From DATMRS01 sp035566015 (lineage in GTDB: Bacteria > Pseudomonadota > Alphaproteobacteria > Sphingomonadales > Sphingomonadaceae): DNA of 64,000 nt. This document shows, piece after piece, positions 17,148 to 24,869 of the stretch (the stretch's first letter is position 1; each line of letters begins with the position of its first letter). The notes under the pieces were generated by a model. The model saw only the letters and a list, made by a program, of their open reading frames with translations. It did no database searches and had not been told where the DNA came from. The stretch lies in contig DATMRS010000020.1 in the NCBI GenBank assembly GCA_035566015.1, positions 575,010-639,009 on the forward strand, read 5' to 3'. The position numbers were made by a program, and so were the translations under genes.

Positions 17148-18062
17148 CTATCGGGCCAGATGCCGCACCGCCGCCAGTGCCGCCGTTGCGCCGTCGCCTG
17201 CGGCGCTTGCCAGCAGGGCGGCGGCGCCGCTCCTGATATCGCCGGCCGCGAACAACCCCGGCCGATCAGTCTCCAGCGCGGTGTTGGTGACGATCGCGCC
17301 CCCTGCATCACGTGCGACGAAATCGCCGAGGAAATCGCTCGCCGGCACCAGCCCCGCATAGAGGAATACGCCCGCGCAAGGCAATTCGGACGAGGCGCCG
17401 TCCGCGCCACGCAGCCGCACGCGCGTAACCTGTTCGTCTCCCTCGATCCCGACGACCTCGCTGTTCCCGACAAGGCGCACATTCGGCAGGGCTGCTACAC
17501 GGTCGCGTGTGCCCTGCTGCGCATGCGGGGCAGCCTCGCGGTGAACGATCGTCACCTCACTCGCCAGCCCGGCGAGCAGTTCCGCCTCGTCGAACCCTGA
17601 ATCGCCGCCGCCGACCACCACCACTGGCTTATCCTGGAAAAAGGGCCCGTCGCAGGAGGCGCAGTGCGAGACGCCGCGCCCCTCGAAATCGCCCTCGCCC
17701 GGCACGTCGAGTGCCCGGCGGCGCGATCCGGCGGCGACGATCACCGCGCGTGCGAGGACCTCGCTTTCGAAGCCGATCAGGCGGAAACCCGCGCCCTCCG
17801 CTTCGATCCGCTCGATGGTGTCGAACTGGAAGTCGGCGCCCGCCTCCTCCGCCTGCTGTTGCAGCATCGGGCCCAGCTCATAACCCGCGACACCTTCCGC
17901 GAAGCCGGGGAAATTGGCGATCCGCTCGACCGTCGATATCTGCCCGCCGGGGGCCAGTTGCTCGATCACGAGCACGCCGATGCCGTGGCGCGCCGCGATC
18001 TGCGCGGCGGTAAGCCCGGCAACGCCCGCGCCGATGATGGCGAGATCGGTTTCGCGCCGCAC
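17148..18062 (-). CDS. Thioredoxin-reductase-like FAD/NAD(P)H oxidoreductase
   Basis: 304 aa. FAD-binding GAGVAG at 11-16, the APGGQ segment, the redox pair Cys134/Cys137 in HCASCDGPFF, the NAD(P)H-binding GGGDSG at 151-156, and the C-terminal GLFAAGDI are all present, as in bacterial thioredoxin reductases (usual motif CATCD). The GTG start at 18062 is three bases after the stop of the UGSC gene and gives the normal short N-terminus; an ATG at 18122 would force a 58-base overlap. It is probably the dedicated electron donor for the UGSC protein rather than the housekeeping TrxB, because it sits inside that operon. Confidence 0.85.
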   Translation of the reverse strand: MRRETDLAIIGAGVAGLTAAQIAARHGIGVLVIEQLAPGGQISTVERIANFPGFAEGVAGYELGPMLQQQAEEAGADFQFDTIERIEAEGAGFRLIGFESEVLARAVIVAAGSRRRALDVPGEGDFEGRGVSHCASCDGPFFQDKPVVVVGGGDSGFDEAELLAGLASEVTIVHREAAPHAQQGTRDRVAALPNVRLVGNSEVVGIEGDEQVTRVRLRGADGASSELPCAGVFLYAGLVPASDFLGDFVARDAGGAIVTNTALETDRPGLFAAGDIRSGAAALLASAAGDGATAALAAVRHLAR

Positions 18063-18064
18063 GC

Positions 18065-19726
18065 CTATCGCCAATCGTCGATGCGGATCGAGGCGCGCAG
18101 GCCGGCGCCCATGATCTGCCAATAACCGTTGGTTTCGCCGCCGACGACGACGACGTTGATGTCCTGCTTGCGGAACATCGGGATCGGCGTATCGGGCGCG
18201 GCCTTCAGGTTCGTCGCCATCGGCTCCACGCCCAGCGTCGCGTTAGGATAAATATAATTCTGGACGAGCTGCATGTCCCAATAGCGCGCGGCGGGCATGC
18301 GCGCCGTCTCATGGACGAAGTCTATGAGCTTCTCCTTGGTGTCGAAGTCGCCGCGATCGATGAACTGGCGCGCGGTGATCGGATCGAGCAGCAGGGTCGG
18401 CGGACCGACCGTATCGACCGCGAGCAGCATGTCGCGCACATGCTCGCGCCAGAAGGTCTTGCGCAGGCCGAGCCCGAACGAGGTCGAGCGGCAGCCGAAG
18501 AAGATGCTGACGACGCTATCCTCCTTCGCAAAGCCCTTCTGGACGTGGAGCGGCTCCCACGGGCTGCGCTCCTCATTCTCGGCGAAGGTCACGCTGTTGT
18601 AGCTGTAGCTGTTGCCGAGCGAGCCCATAAAAGTCTCGCCGGGTACCGCGCCGCCCTGCAGATTCTGCGACAGCAGGCCATAGGCACGGCCGATCGTCGC
18701 ATTGGCATGATTGAACGGGCCCATCGCGCCGATGCCGCTGTTCATGCCGATCTCGTCGCGGATCGGGCCGTTGACGACAACCATCGCCGATCCCGAACTC
18801 GATGTGCTGCCCCGCGCCGATATGCCCGAGGCGGCGAGCGCGAGGATCACGGGGAAATAAGCCGGCCGTGCGCCCGCCATGACGGCGTTCACCGCGACCT
18901 TTTCGACCGTATATTCCCACGGACCCCGGTTCGCCGTGGGCTGCATGCGCCCCACTACCTCGTCGGGCCGCCGGCTGGTACCCGCCAGCATCGCCGCGAC
19001 ACGCTCCTCGGTGGGCAGCATGATGGGGAGCATGTCGGTCCAGCGGTTGCGGAGAAACAGCTCGTGCAGCGCCTCTTCGCTGTCCGGCTCGACAAGCCGC
19101 GGGGTGGAGCGCGGGAAGATCGGTGCGGGCGGCGCGGGCATCCTGGTGAGCCCCTCGATGATCTCGGCCATCACGGGCAGGCCGCTCACCGGATCGTCGC
19201 CCTCGACATAGGCGCGCAGCTCTTCCGCGCTCTTGCCCATCACCGGCTGCGGCACGAAGACCGTGGGCGCGGCAGCCAACCCCGCCATCCGCGTCACCGA
19301 ACGGACCACGCGGTCGAATTTGCCGGTGTGGACCGCCACGGTCGGGATGCCGTATTTTGTCTCCAGCGTCACCGCATGCGTTGCCACCGCTGGCGCACAG
19401 GTGCTGCAATGGCCGACGCCGAGGATCGCCGCGTCGCCATCCGCCTTGATCCTGGCCCACAATTCGGGATCGTCGCGCCCATAATAACCCGACAGCGACA
19501 CCAGCCTGGTTGTCACGCCCGGCATTTTGTCCGCGAACCACGCGACGATTTGTCGCAGCAGCTCGATCGAATCGTCGAAGCGGCTGTCGACCAGATAGAT
19601 CGTCTTGCCGTCCAGATCCTCCAGCCGGGGCGCGAGTTGCTTGGGCGTTACGGCGGGTGGATAGCCCATCGGATTATGGACGCTGACCTTTTCGGCGGTG
19701 GGCGAAGAGGCGACGGCGACGCTCAT
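18065..19726 (-). CDS. UGSC-family (cysteine form) redox protein with large C-terminal domain
   Basis: 553 aa. Residues ~35-180 match the UGSC family, first noticed as selenoproteins with a Sec-Gly-Ser-Cys site. The expected surroundings are visible: ILGVGHCSTCAPAVATHA, then LETKYGIPTVAV and a phenylalanine-containing helix. Here the site is Cys107-Ser-Thr-Cys110, so selenocysteine is replaced by cysteine. Residues ~215-553 are a second conserved region (RPDEVVGRMQP, NAVMAGARPAYFPVILA, STSSSGSAMVVVNGP, GMNSGIGAMGPFNHANATIGR) whose function I do not know. Start 19726 follows CTGGAG by seven bases. It is the first gene of the operon with the flavoprotein and MatB. No signal peptide is evident, so it is likely cytoplasmic. 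Confidence 0.75.
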   Translation of the reverse strand: MSVAVASSPTAEKVSVHNPMGYPPAVTPKQLAPRLEDLDGKTIYLVDSRFDDSIELLRQIVAWFADKMPGVTTRLVSLSGYYGRDDPELWARIKADGDAAILGVGHCSTCAPAVATHAVTLETKYGIPTVAVHTGKFDRVVRSVTRMAGLAAAPTVFVPQPVMGKSAEELRAYVEGDDPVSGLPVMAEIIEGLTRMPAPPAPIFPRSTPRLVEPDSEEALHELFLRNRWTDMLPIMLPTEERVAAMLAGTSRRPDEVVGRMQPTANRGPWEYTVEKVAVNAVMAGARPAYFPVILALAASGISARGSTSSSGSAMVVVNGPIRDEIGMNSGIGAMGPFNHANATIGRAYGLLSQNLQGGAVPGETFMGSLGNSYSYNSVTFAENEERSPWEPLHVQKGFAKEDSVVSIFFGCRSTSFGLGLRKTFWREHVRDMLLAVDTVGPPTLLLDPITARQFIDRGDFDTKEKLIDFVHETARMPAARYWDMQLVQNYIYPNATLGVEPMATNLKAAPDTPIPMFRKQDINVVVVGGETNGYWQIMGAGLRASIRIDDWR

Positions 19727-19800
19727 TCGGTTACTCCAGATACCATGGCTGCGCGGTCGCCCTGCGGCCGCGACTGGCGCAGGATCCGTCGAACCATGCC

Positions 19801-19819
19801 TTTTCAATTCGGTTGAAAA
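19801..19819. promoter_or_regulatory. Palindrome TTTTCAA-N5-TTGAAAA in the divergent UGSC/marR region
   Basis: A perfect seven-base inverted repeat with a five-base spacer, in an AT-rich patch of the 190-bp gap between the UGSC operon and the marR gene. The right arm overlaps a possible rightward -35 (TTGAAA, 19813), with CATATC 17 bases on as a weak -10. The size and symmetry suit a MarR dimer, so this is the best operator candidate for autoregulation and control of the operon. Confidence 0.5.
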
Positions 19820-19825
19820 TAAACG

Positions 19826-19834
19826 GTTGTCAAC
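19826..19834. promoter_or_regulatory. Second small palindrome GTTGTCAAC beside the marR operator
   Basis: A nine-base inverted repeat seven bases from the first palindrome. On the minus strand it contains TTGACA, a perfect -35 hexamer for the leftward UGSC operon, although no good -10 follows at 16-18 bases. It may be part of the same control site. Confidence 0.35.
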
Positions 19835-19916
19835 ACATATCGTTTGGGGGCGCCTAAAATGCTTTTCTTGTCCGCCCTGCCGTGCAAAGAGACAGCGCCA
19901 ACAAAGGTGTGGAACG

Positions 19917-20429
19917 ATGCGGAAAAACGCGAAGCAGACACAGGCTGAAAGCGGCGTGCCTGAGCCGGAGCCCGCCGCTGGCAAGTTGGCGTTGGGCCTG
20001 ATGGCGACGCGCATCGGCTTTCGCCTGCGCCTGTTACAGTCGCTCCTCGGCAGCCGGGTCGTCGCCGCGTTCGCGCCCTATGGTCTCCGGCCCGGCGCCT
20101 TCACCACCATGGCGCTGATCAAGGCCAATCCGGGCTGCTCTCAGGTTGATCTCGCGCGCGATGGCGGGCTGGACAAGTCGGCGCTGGTGGCGATCGTCGA
20201 CGAGCTGGAAGCGCGCGGGCTTGCCCGGCGCGGCCGTTCTTCCGAAGACAGGCGCCGCAACACGCTTTCGCTCACGCCTGAAGGCGAAACCGTGATGAAT
20301 GAGATGTACCGCGTTGCTTATGCCAGCGAGGCGCCGGTCCGCGAGGCGCTGGGCGCCGATCTCGAACATTTCGAAGAACTGGTGGAACGCGCCTATCAGG
20401 CGGTCGTGCGCGCAAACGAACAGGGCTGA
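19917..20429 (+). CDS. MarR family transcriptional regulator
   Basis: 170 aa. The winged helix holds QVDLARDGGLDKSALVAIVDELEARGLARRGRSSEDRR, where the SEDRR-x-N wing is diagnostic of MarR. Flanking helices at both ends provide dimerisation. Start 19917 has AAAGGTG upstream; the longer frame runs back into the divergent gene. It is transcribed away from the UGSC operon, so it most likely represses that operon and itself until a small aromatic or carboxylate ligand binds. It ends 28 bases from the convergent MCE operon. Confidence 0.88.
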   Translation: MRKNAKQTQAESGVPEPEPAAGKLALGLMATRIGFRLRLLQSLLGSRVVAAFAPYGLRPGAFTTMALIKANPGCSQVDLARDGGLDKSALVAIVDELEARGLARRGRSSEDRRRNTLSLTPEGETVMNEMYRVAYASEAPVREALGADLEHFEELVERAYQAVVRANEQG

Positions 20430-20457
20430 GGAAAAGCACTCGGTTACCCGGGCCCCG

Positions 20458-21054
20458 CTATTTTCGCGCCGCGCCGATCCAGTCTGCTACCTCGACCGCA
20501 ACCTGATTGGCCGCCGTGTTGAGCGCCGCCGCCGTGTTGATGGGGCTGTCCGACGCCGCGGGGACGCGGGCTTCGAAGCGGCGGGTCTCGATCGGCGCAT
20601 CGCCGCCGCGCGCCAAGGTCGCGACATAAACGACGACGCCTTCGAGACGGCCGCGGTCGAGTTCGAAATGCTCCAGCGTGCCGGTGAGGCGGATACCGGG
20701 GCTCAGCGAATATTGCCGGACGTCGAGCACCGGCCGCCCCGTCCGCCCCGCGATCACGTCGGCCAGCAGGTCGCGGAACAGGCGGTTGGGCGTGTCGGCC
20801 CAGAGCGTATCCTTGAAATAGGCCAGTCGCCCGCCGGCGCTGATGACGGGCACGCGCTGTACGTTGAGCGCCTGTCGCGCGCGGGGCGTCAGCACCGTTA
20901 CCGCCTCGCCCGGACGCACTGTCTGCGCCGCGCCCGCCTCGGGGCTGATCTGCGGCGTGAGCGTGAGCAGGTTTGTCGGCGGCTTGCTGCCCAGGCTGAC
21001 ACATCCGGCAAGCGGCAGGGCGGCGAGGAGGGTCAGGAGGGCGCGCGGGCTCAT
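20458..21054 (-). CDS. ABC-type transport auxiliary lipoprotein (MCE/Mla-associated)
   Basis: 198 aa. The signal peptide ends in a lipobox (PLAGC, Cys18). The mature part matches the PqiC-like ABC transport auxiliary lipoprotein family: a VLTPRARQALNVQRVPV strand region, LAYFKDTLWADTP-x-LF, and a C-terminal NTAANQVAVEVADWI helix. It is thought to sit at the outer membrane and work with the MCE ring. It is the last gene of a four-gene lipid-transport operon and overlaps the MlaD-like gene by four bases. Confidence 0.88.
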   Translation of the reverse strand: MSPRALLTLLAALPLAGCVSLGSKPPTNLLTLTPQISPEAGAAQTVRPGEAVTVLTPRARQALNVQRVPVISAGGRLAYFKDTLWADTPNRLFRDLLADVIAGRTGRPVLDVRQYSLSPGIRLTGTLEHFELDRGRLEGVVVYVATLARGGDAPIETRRFEARVPAASDSPINTAAALNTAANQVAVEVADWIGAARK

Positions 21055-22013
21055 GGGTGTTTTCCGGGCTTGTAATCGGGAAGCTTGGGACCGCCGATCA
21101 GCCCGCCCGCGCCGCCATTGTCGATCTTGCGGGCAACGTCGGTCAGGGCTTCGGCCATGTCATTGAGATTGCGGACAAGTTGGTTCACCTCGGGGATCGT
21201 CTGGGTGGAGAAGGTCCTGAGTCCCGGCCGCGCCTCGTTCACCGCGCCTTCCAACGCCGCCATGCTGTGCGCGGCCGATTCGCTCGCGCGGCGCAGATTC
21301 TCGCCGGCGGGGCCGAGCGAGCTGTTCGCGCTCTCGGCCAGAGCGCCGATCTTGTCCGCCGCCTCGCCCGCCTGGCGGATGGCGAGGCGCGTCTCGGCGA
21401 AGGTCGCCCGGATATCGGGGGCACTGTCCGCCAGTGCGCCCGACAGCCGATCGATATTGCCCAGGATATTGTGGATCGATTTCTGATTGCGATCGTCGAG
21501 CAGCTCGCCCAGCCGCTCGGTCAATGTCGATATCTGTTCGAGCAGTTTCGGCGCATTGTTGATCAGTTCGCCCAGTGCGCCCGGCTTGGTCGGGATGACG
21601 GGAACGCCGAACGGGCAGGCCGCGCTCGGCTCGTCACCGGGGCAGGAGATGCGCGGCGCCCCCCGGATCGCGCCGTCGAGGTTGATCTGGCTGACGCCGG
21701 TGAAGCCGACGCCCGCGATCGTCGCGGTGGTGCCCTGGAGGATCGGCGTCTTTTCGTCGACCGAGATGCGCACCCGCACGAATTCGGGCTGCTTCGGCAT
21801 CAGCTCGATCTCCTTCACCTGTCCCGAGGGCACGCCCGAGAAAGTGACGGTCGATCCCTTGGCGAGCCCATCGACCGACGTCTTGAAGAAGATGTCGTAA
21901 TCCTGCTTGCCGCCGCCCGAGACGCGCGCCAGCCAGACGGTGAAGATCAGCACCGCGGCGAGCAGCGCCAGCACCACGCCGCCGACGAGGATATGGTTCG
22001 AGCGCGTTTCCAT
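21051..22013 (-). CDS. MCE/MlaD family lipid transport substrate-binding protein
   Basis: 320 aa. One N-terminal membrane anchor (about 8-32, HILVGGVVLALLAAVLIFTVW) is followed by an MCE domain (DYDIFFKTSVDGLAKGSTVTFSG, then VRVRISVDEKTPI and GVGFTGVSQINLDG). A long helical C-terminal region (about 150-300) is of the type that forms a periplasmic needle or barrel. It binds phospholipid between membranes in Mla-type systems. The loop at about 120-140 contains two cysteines (SCPGDEPSAACP). It is in one operon with the permease, ATPase and lipoprotein. Confidence 0.9.
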   Translation of the reverse strand: METRSNHILVGGVVLALLAAVLIFTVWLARVSGGGKQDYDIFFKTSVDGLAKGSTVTFSGVPSGQVKEIELMPKQPEFVRVRISVDEKTPILQGTTATIAGVGFTGVSQINLDGAIRGAPRISCPGDEPSAACPFGVPVIPTKPGALGELINNAPKLLEQISTLTERLGELLDDRNQKSIHNILGNIDRLSGALADSAPDIRATFAETRLAIRQAGEAADKIGALAESANSSLGPAGENLRRASESAAHSMAALEGAVNEARPGLRTFSTQTIPEVNQLVRNLNDMAEALTDVARKIDNGGAGGLIGGPKLPDYKPGKHP

Positions 22014-22059
22014 CAGGGCCTCGCGCGCCCGGCTGGCCGAAGATGTCTGGACAAGACGA

Positions 22060-22875
22060 TCATGCTCCCCCCGCGCCGGTCCGCTTCGCCGTATCGGCGG
22101 CGGCCCGCCCGCGCGGGCCGTTGAAATATTCCTGGATCCACGGATGATCCAACGCCAACAGTTCCGGGATCGTTCCGATCGCCACCACCTTGCGATCGGC
22201 CAACACCGCTACCCTGTCGCAGATCGCGTAAAGCGTGTCGAGATCGTGGGTGATAAGGAAGACGGTGAGGCCCAGCGTTTGCTGGAGCCCCTTGATAAGC
22301 TCATCGAAATTGGCGGCGCTGATCGGATCGAGCCCCGCCGTCGGCTCATCGAGGAAGAGCAATTCGGGATCGAGCGCCAGCGCCCGGGCGAGCCCCGCGC
22401 GCTTGCGCATGCCACCCGACAGCTCGGACGGATATTTGGGGCCGGTGCCGGCTTCGAGGCCGCTCATCACGATCTTGTAGCAGGCGATCTCGTCGAGCAT
22501 CGATTCGGACAGATGCGGATAATATTCGCGCAGCGGCACCTCGATATTCTCGGCCACCGTCAGTGTCGAAAAAAGCGCGCCATTCTGGAACAGCACCCCC
22601 CAGCGGCGGCGCACCGCGCTCGCCGCCGCCTCGTCGCCGCCGAGCATCGGCACGCCGAACACGCTGATCTCGCCCGCCTCCGGCGGCTGAAGGCCGATGA
22701 TCGATCGCATCAGCACCGACTTGCCGGTGCCCGATCCACCGACAACGCCCAATATCTCGCCCTTGCGGACGGTGAGGTCGAGGTCTTCGTGGACGACCTG
22801 CTCGCCAAAGGCGTTGCGCAGGCCTTTCACCTCGATTACGGCCTCGTCCGCCGGCTTGCGCGCGTTCTCGTTCAT
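22060..22875 (-). CDS. MlaF-like ABC transporter ATP-binding protein
   Basis: 271 aa. Walker A GGSGTGKSV, signature LSGGMRKR (the Mla/MCE form) and Walker B LLFLDEPTAGLDPIS are present, with the D-loop and switch histidine (FLITHDLDTL). It powers the MCE lipid transporter. The start at 22875 overlaps the permease stop by four bases; the much longer open frame upstream is the permease read in another frame. 46 bases separate it from the MlaD-like gene. Confidence 0.92.
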   Translation of the reverse strand: MNENARKPADEAVIEVKGLRNAFGEQVVHEDLDLTVRKGEILGVVGGSGTGKSVLMRSIIGLQPPEAGEISVFGVPMLGGDEAAASAVRRRWGVLFQNGALFSTLTVAENIEVPLREYYPHLSESMLDEIACYKIVMSGLEAGTGPKYPSELSGGMRKRAGLARALALDPELLFLDEPTAGLDPISAANFDELIKGLQQTLGLTVFLITHDLDTLYAICDRVAVLADRKVVAIGTIPELLALDHPWIQEYFNGPRGRAAADTAKRTGAGGA

Positions 22876-23978
22876 ACCCAGCCGATCGAGCTGAAGAACA
22901 CGGCGAAGAAGGCGTCGAGCACGATCACGAGAAAGATCGACTGGACGACGGCGGCGGTGGTGCGCAGGCCCACCTCCTCGGCATTGCCGCGCACCTGCAT
23001 GCCCTGATAGCAACCCGCCATCGCGATGATCGCGCCGAACACCGGCGCCTTCAGCAGGCCGACATAGAGGTCGGTGATCGGCACCACCTCGCGAATGCGC
23101 TGGATGAAGGTAGCGGGCGGGATATCGAGCGAAATCCAGCACAGGATGCCGCCGCCTACCATCGCCACCAGCGACGCATAGAAGCCGAGCAACGGCATCA
23201 GCACCACGCTCGCCAGCACGCGCGGCAGCACCAGCGCCTCCATCGGCGCGACGCCGATGATCCGCATCGCGTCGATTTCCTCGGCGAGCTTCATCGAGCC
23301 GAGCTGCGCCGCGAAGGCGGAACCAGACCGCCCGGCGACCATGATCGCGGTCATCAGCACGCCCAGTTCGCGCAAGGTGATCCGGCCGACGAGATTGATC
23401 GTGAACACTTCCGCCCCGAACTGGCGAAGCTGCACCGCGCCCTGCTGGGCGATGACGATGCCGATCAGGAAGCTCATCAGGCCGATGATCGCCAGCGCAT
23501 CGACGCCGACCACCTCGAACTGGCGTGCGACGGCGTTGAAGCGGAAACGGCGATGGCGGACCACCCGCCATCCCGCGATCAGCGTCGCGCCGAAGAAATC
23601 GAGCAGGCCGAGCAGAGTGACGCCCGCCTGCGCCACGCCCTGGCCGATCTGGTTGAGCACGCGCAGGAAAGGCGGCAGCGCCTCGGGCCGCGTCCGCCCC
23701 GGCTGATCGGCCTCGCTCACCTGATCGATCAGCCGCGAGGCATCCTCGTCGGCGCCGGTGATCTCCACGTCATGCGCGCGGGCGCAGCGGTGGACGATCC
23801 ACGCGCCCACCGTATCGATACGCTCGACCCCGGACAGGTCGATCCGCGCGGGCGGCGCCCCGATTGCGTCGAGCCGATCGGGCAAATCGCCCAGGCTGGA
23901 CAGGATCAGCGCGCCGGTAAAGCGCAGGACCGGCTGGCCATCATCGTCCTCAAGGGTAAAGTCGGCGGGCGCGCTCAT
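22872..23978 (-). CDS. MlaE-like permease with fused N-terminal STAS (MlaB-like) domain
   Basis: 368 aa. Residues ~5-85 form a STAS-like domain (RIDLSGVERIDTVGAWIVHR), the equivalent of the separate MlaB protein of E. coli. The rest is an MlaE permease with about five to six membrane segments and family motifs (GRITLRELGVLMTAIMVAGRSG, AEEIDAMRIIGVAPMEALVLPR). First gene of the operon MlaE-MlaF-MlaD-lipoprotein. The fusion explains why no mlaB gene is present. It is divergent from the HAD phosphatase gene across 90 bases. Confidence 0.9.
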   Translation of the reverse strand: MSAPADFTLEDDDGQPVLRFTGALILSSLGDLPDRLDAIGAPPARIDLSGVERIDTVGAWIVHRCARAHDVEITGADEDASRLIDQVSEADQPGRTRPEALPPFLRVLNQIGQGVAQAGVTLLGLLDFFGATLIAGWRVVRHRRFRFNAVARQFEVVGVDALAIIGLMSFLIGIVIAQQGAVQLRQFGAEVFTINLVGRITLRELGVLMTAIMVAGRSGSAFAAQLGSMKLAEEIDAMRIIGVAPMEALVLPRVLASVVLMPLLGFYASLVAMVGGGILCWISLDIPPATFIQRIREVVPITDLYVGLLKAPVFGAIIAMAGCYQGMQVRGNAEEVGLRTTAAVVQSIFLVIVLDAFFAVFFSSIGWV

Positions 23979-24068
23979 GCCGGAAGACCATGCGGGAGGA
24001 TTGCGCGATGGGCAAGCGTAACGACACGGCGCTTCCCGTCGCGCCTATCCCTTTGTAAGGCGGCGGCG

Positions 24069-24740
24069 ATGACCGAAATCGCCATTTACGACATGGATCG
24101 GACGATCACGCGCGTCGCCACCTACACGCCCTTCCTGCTGCATGCGGCGGCGCGGCGGGCGCCGTGGCGGCTGGTGCTGCTGCCTTTCGTCCTCCTGTCG
24201 ATGCTGGCCTATGTCGCGAAGCTGATCGATCGCGGGCGGCTGAAGGAGATCAACCAGGCGCTGTTGCTCGGCCGCCACATCGCGCCGGCCGAGCTGGCGA
24301 AGGTGGTCGACAGCTTTGCCGAAAGGACGATCGCGGCGAACATCCTGCCCGGCGCGCTGACCCGCATCGCGGCGGACAAGGCGGCGGGCCGCCGGCTGGT
24401 GCTGGCGACGGCCTCCTACCGCCTCTATTCGGCGGCGATCGCCGAGCGGCTGGGCTTCAACGACGTGATCGCAACGAGCAGCCTCGTCGGCCTCGACGGG
24501 CGAATCCGCGCCAAGATCGACGGCGACAATTGCTACGGCCCCGCCAAGCTCCGCATGATCGAAGCCTGGATGGCGCGCGAGGGGCTGGACCGCGCGCAAT
24601 GCCGGATCGCCTTTTATTCGGACCATGCCTCCGATGCGCCGGTGCTCGAATGGGCGGACGAGCCGTTCGCGGTCAACGCGCACGAAAGGCTACTGCGCCT
24701 GGCGCGCGCGCGCGGCTGGCCGACGCTCGACTGGCGCTGA
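24069..24740 (+). CDS. HAD-IB family phosphatase
   Basis: 223 aa. HAD motif I is DMDRT (nucleophile Asp8, acid Asp10), motif II lies in RRLVLATASYR, and motif IV/III in FYSDHASDAPVLEWA. The cap and length fit the HAD-IB group related to SerB and to Caulobacter CicA. A hydrophobic stretch (about 38-60) in the cap may associate with membrane. The substrate is unknown. Start 24069 is the only ATG that keeps motif I near the N-terminus. Confidence 0.8.
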   Translation: MTEIAIYDMDRTITRVATYTPFLLHAAARRAPWRLVLLPFVLLSMLAYVAKLIDRGRLKEINQALLLGRHIAPAELAKVVDSFAERTIAANILPGALTRIAADKAAGRRLVLATASYRLYSAAIAERLGFNDVIATSSLVGLDGRIRAKIDGDNCYGPAKLRMIEAWMAREGLDRAQCRIAFYSDHASDAPVLEWADEPFAVNAHERLLRLARARGWPTLDWR

Positions 24741-24757
24741 GCCTCCTCCAGCCATCT

Positions 24758-24854
24758 CCCGTCATTCCGGCGAACGCCGGAATCCATGGGCGGCGGGTCG
24801 ATCCGTAACGAAGCGGGCCGAGTCCGTGGACCCCGACTTTCGTCGGGGTGACGG
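24758..24854. repeat. REP/BIME-like inverted repeat element, core type B
   Basis: The left end is cccgtcattccggcgaacgc and the right end is ccccgactttcgtcggggtg followed by acgg. The core contains ccatgggcggcgggtcgatc and gccgagtccgtgga. It fills the gap between the convergent HAD and CDF genes, and its ends are perfect small hairpins. Confidence 0.85.
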
Positions 24855-24869
24855 AAAGGAGGTTCCCCT

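Noticed and set aside
18065..19726. Selenocysteine (in-frame TGA) in the UGSC protein
   Set aside because: The motif is encoded by ordinary cysteine codons (HCSTC) and the frame has no internal TGA, so no selenocysteine insertion is needed.
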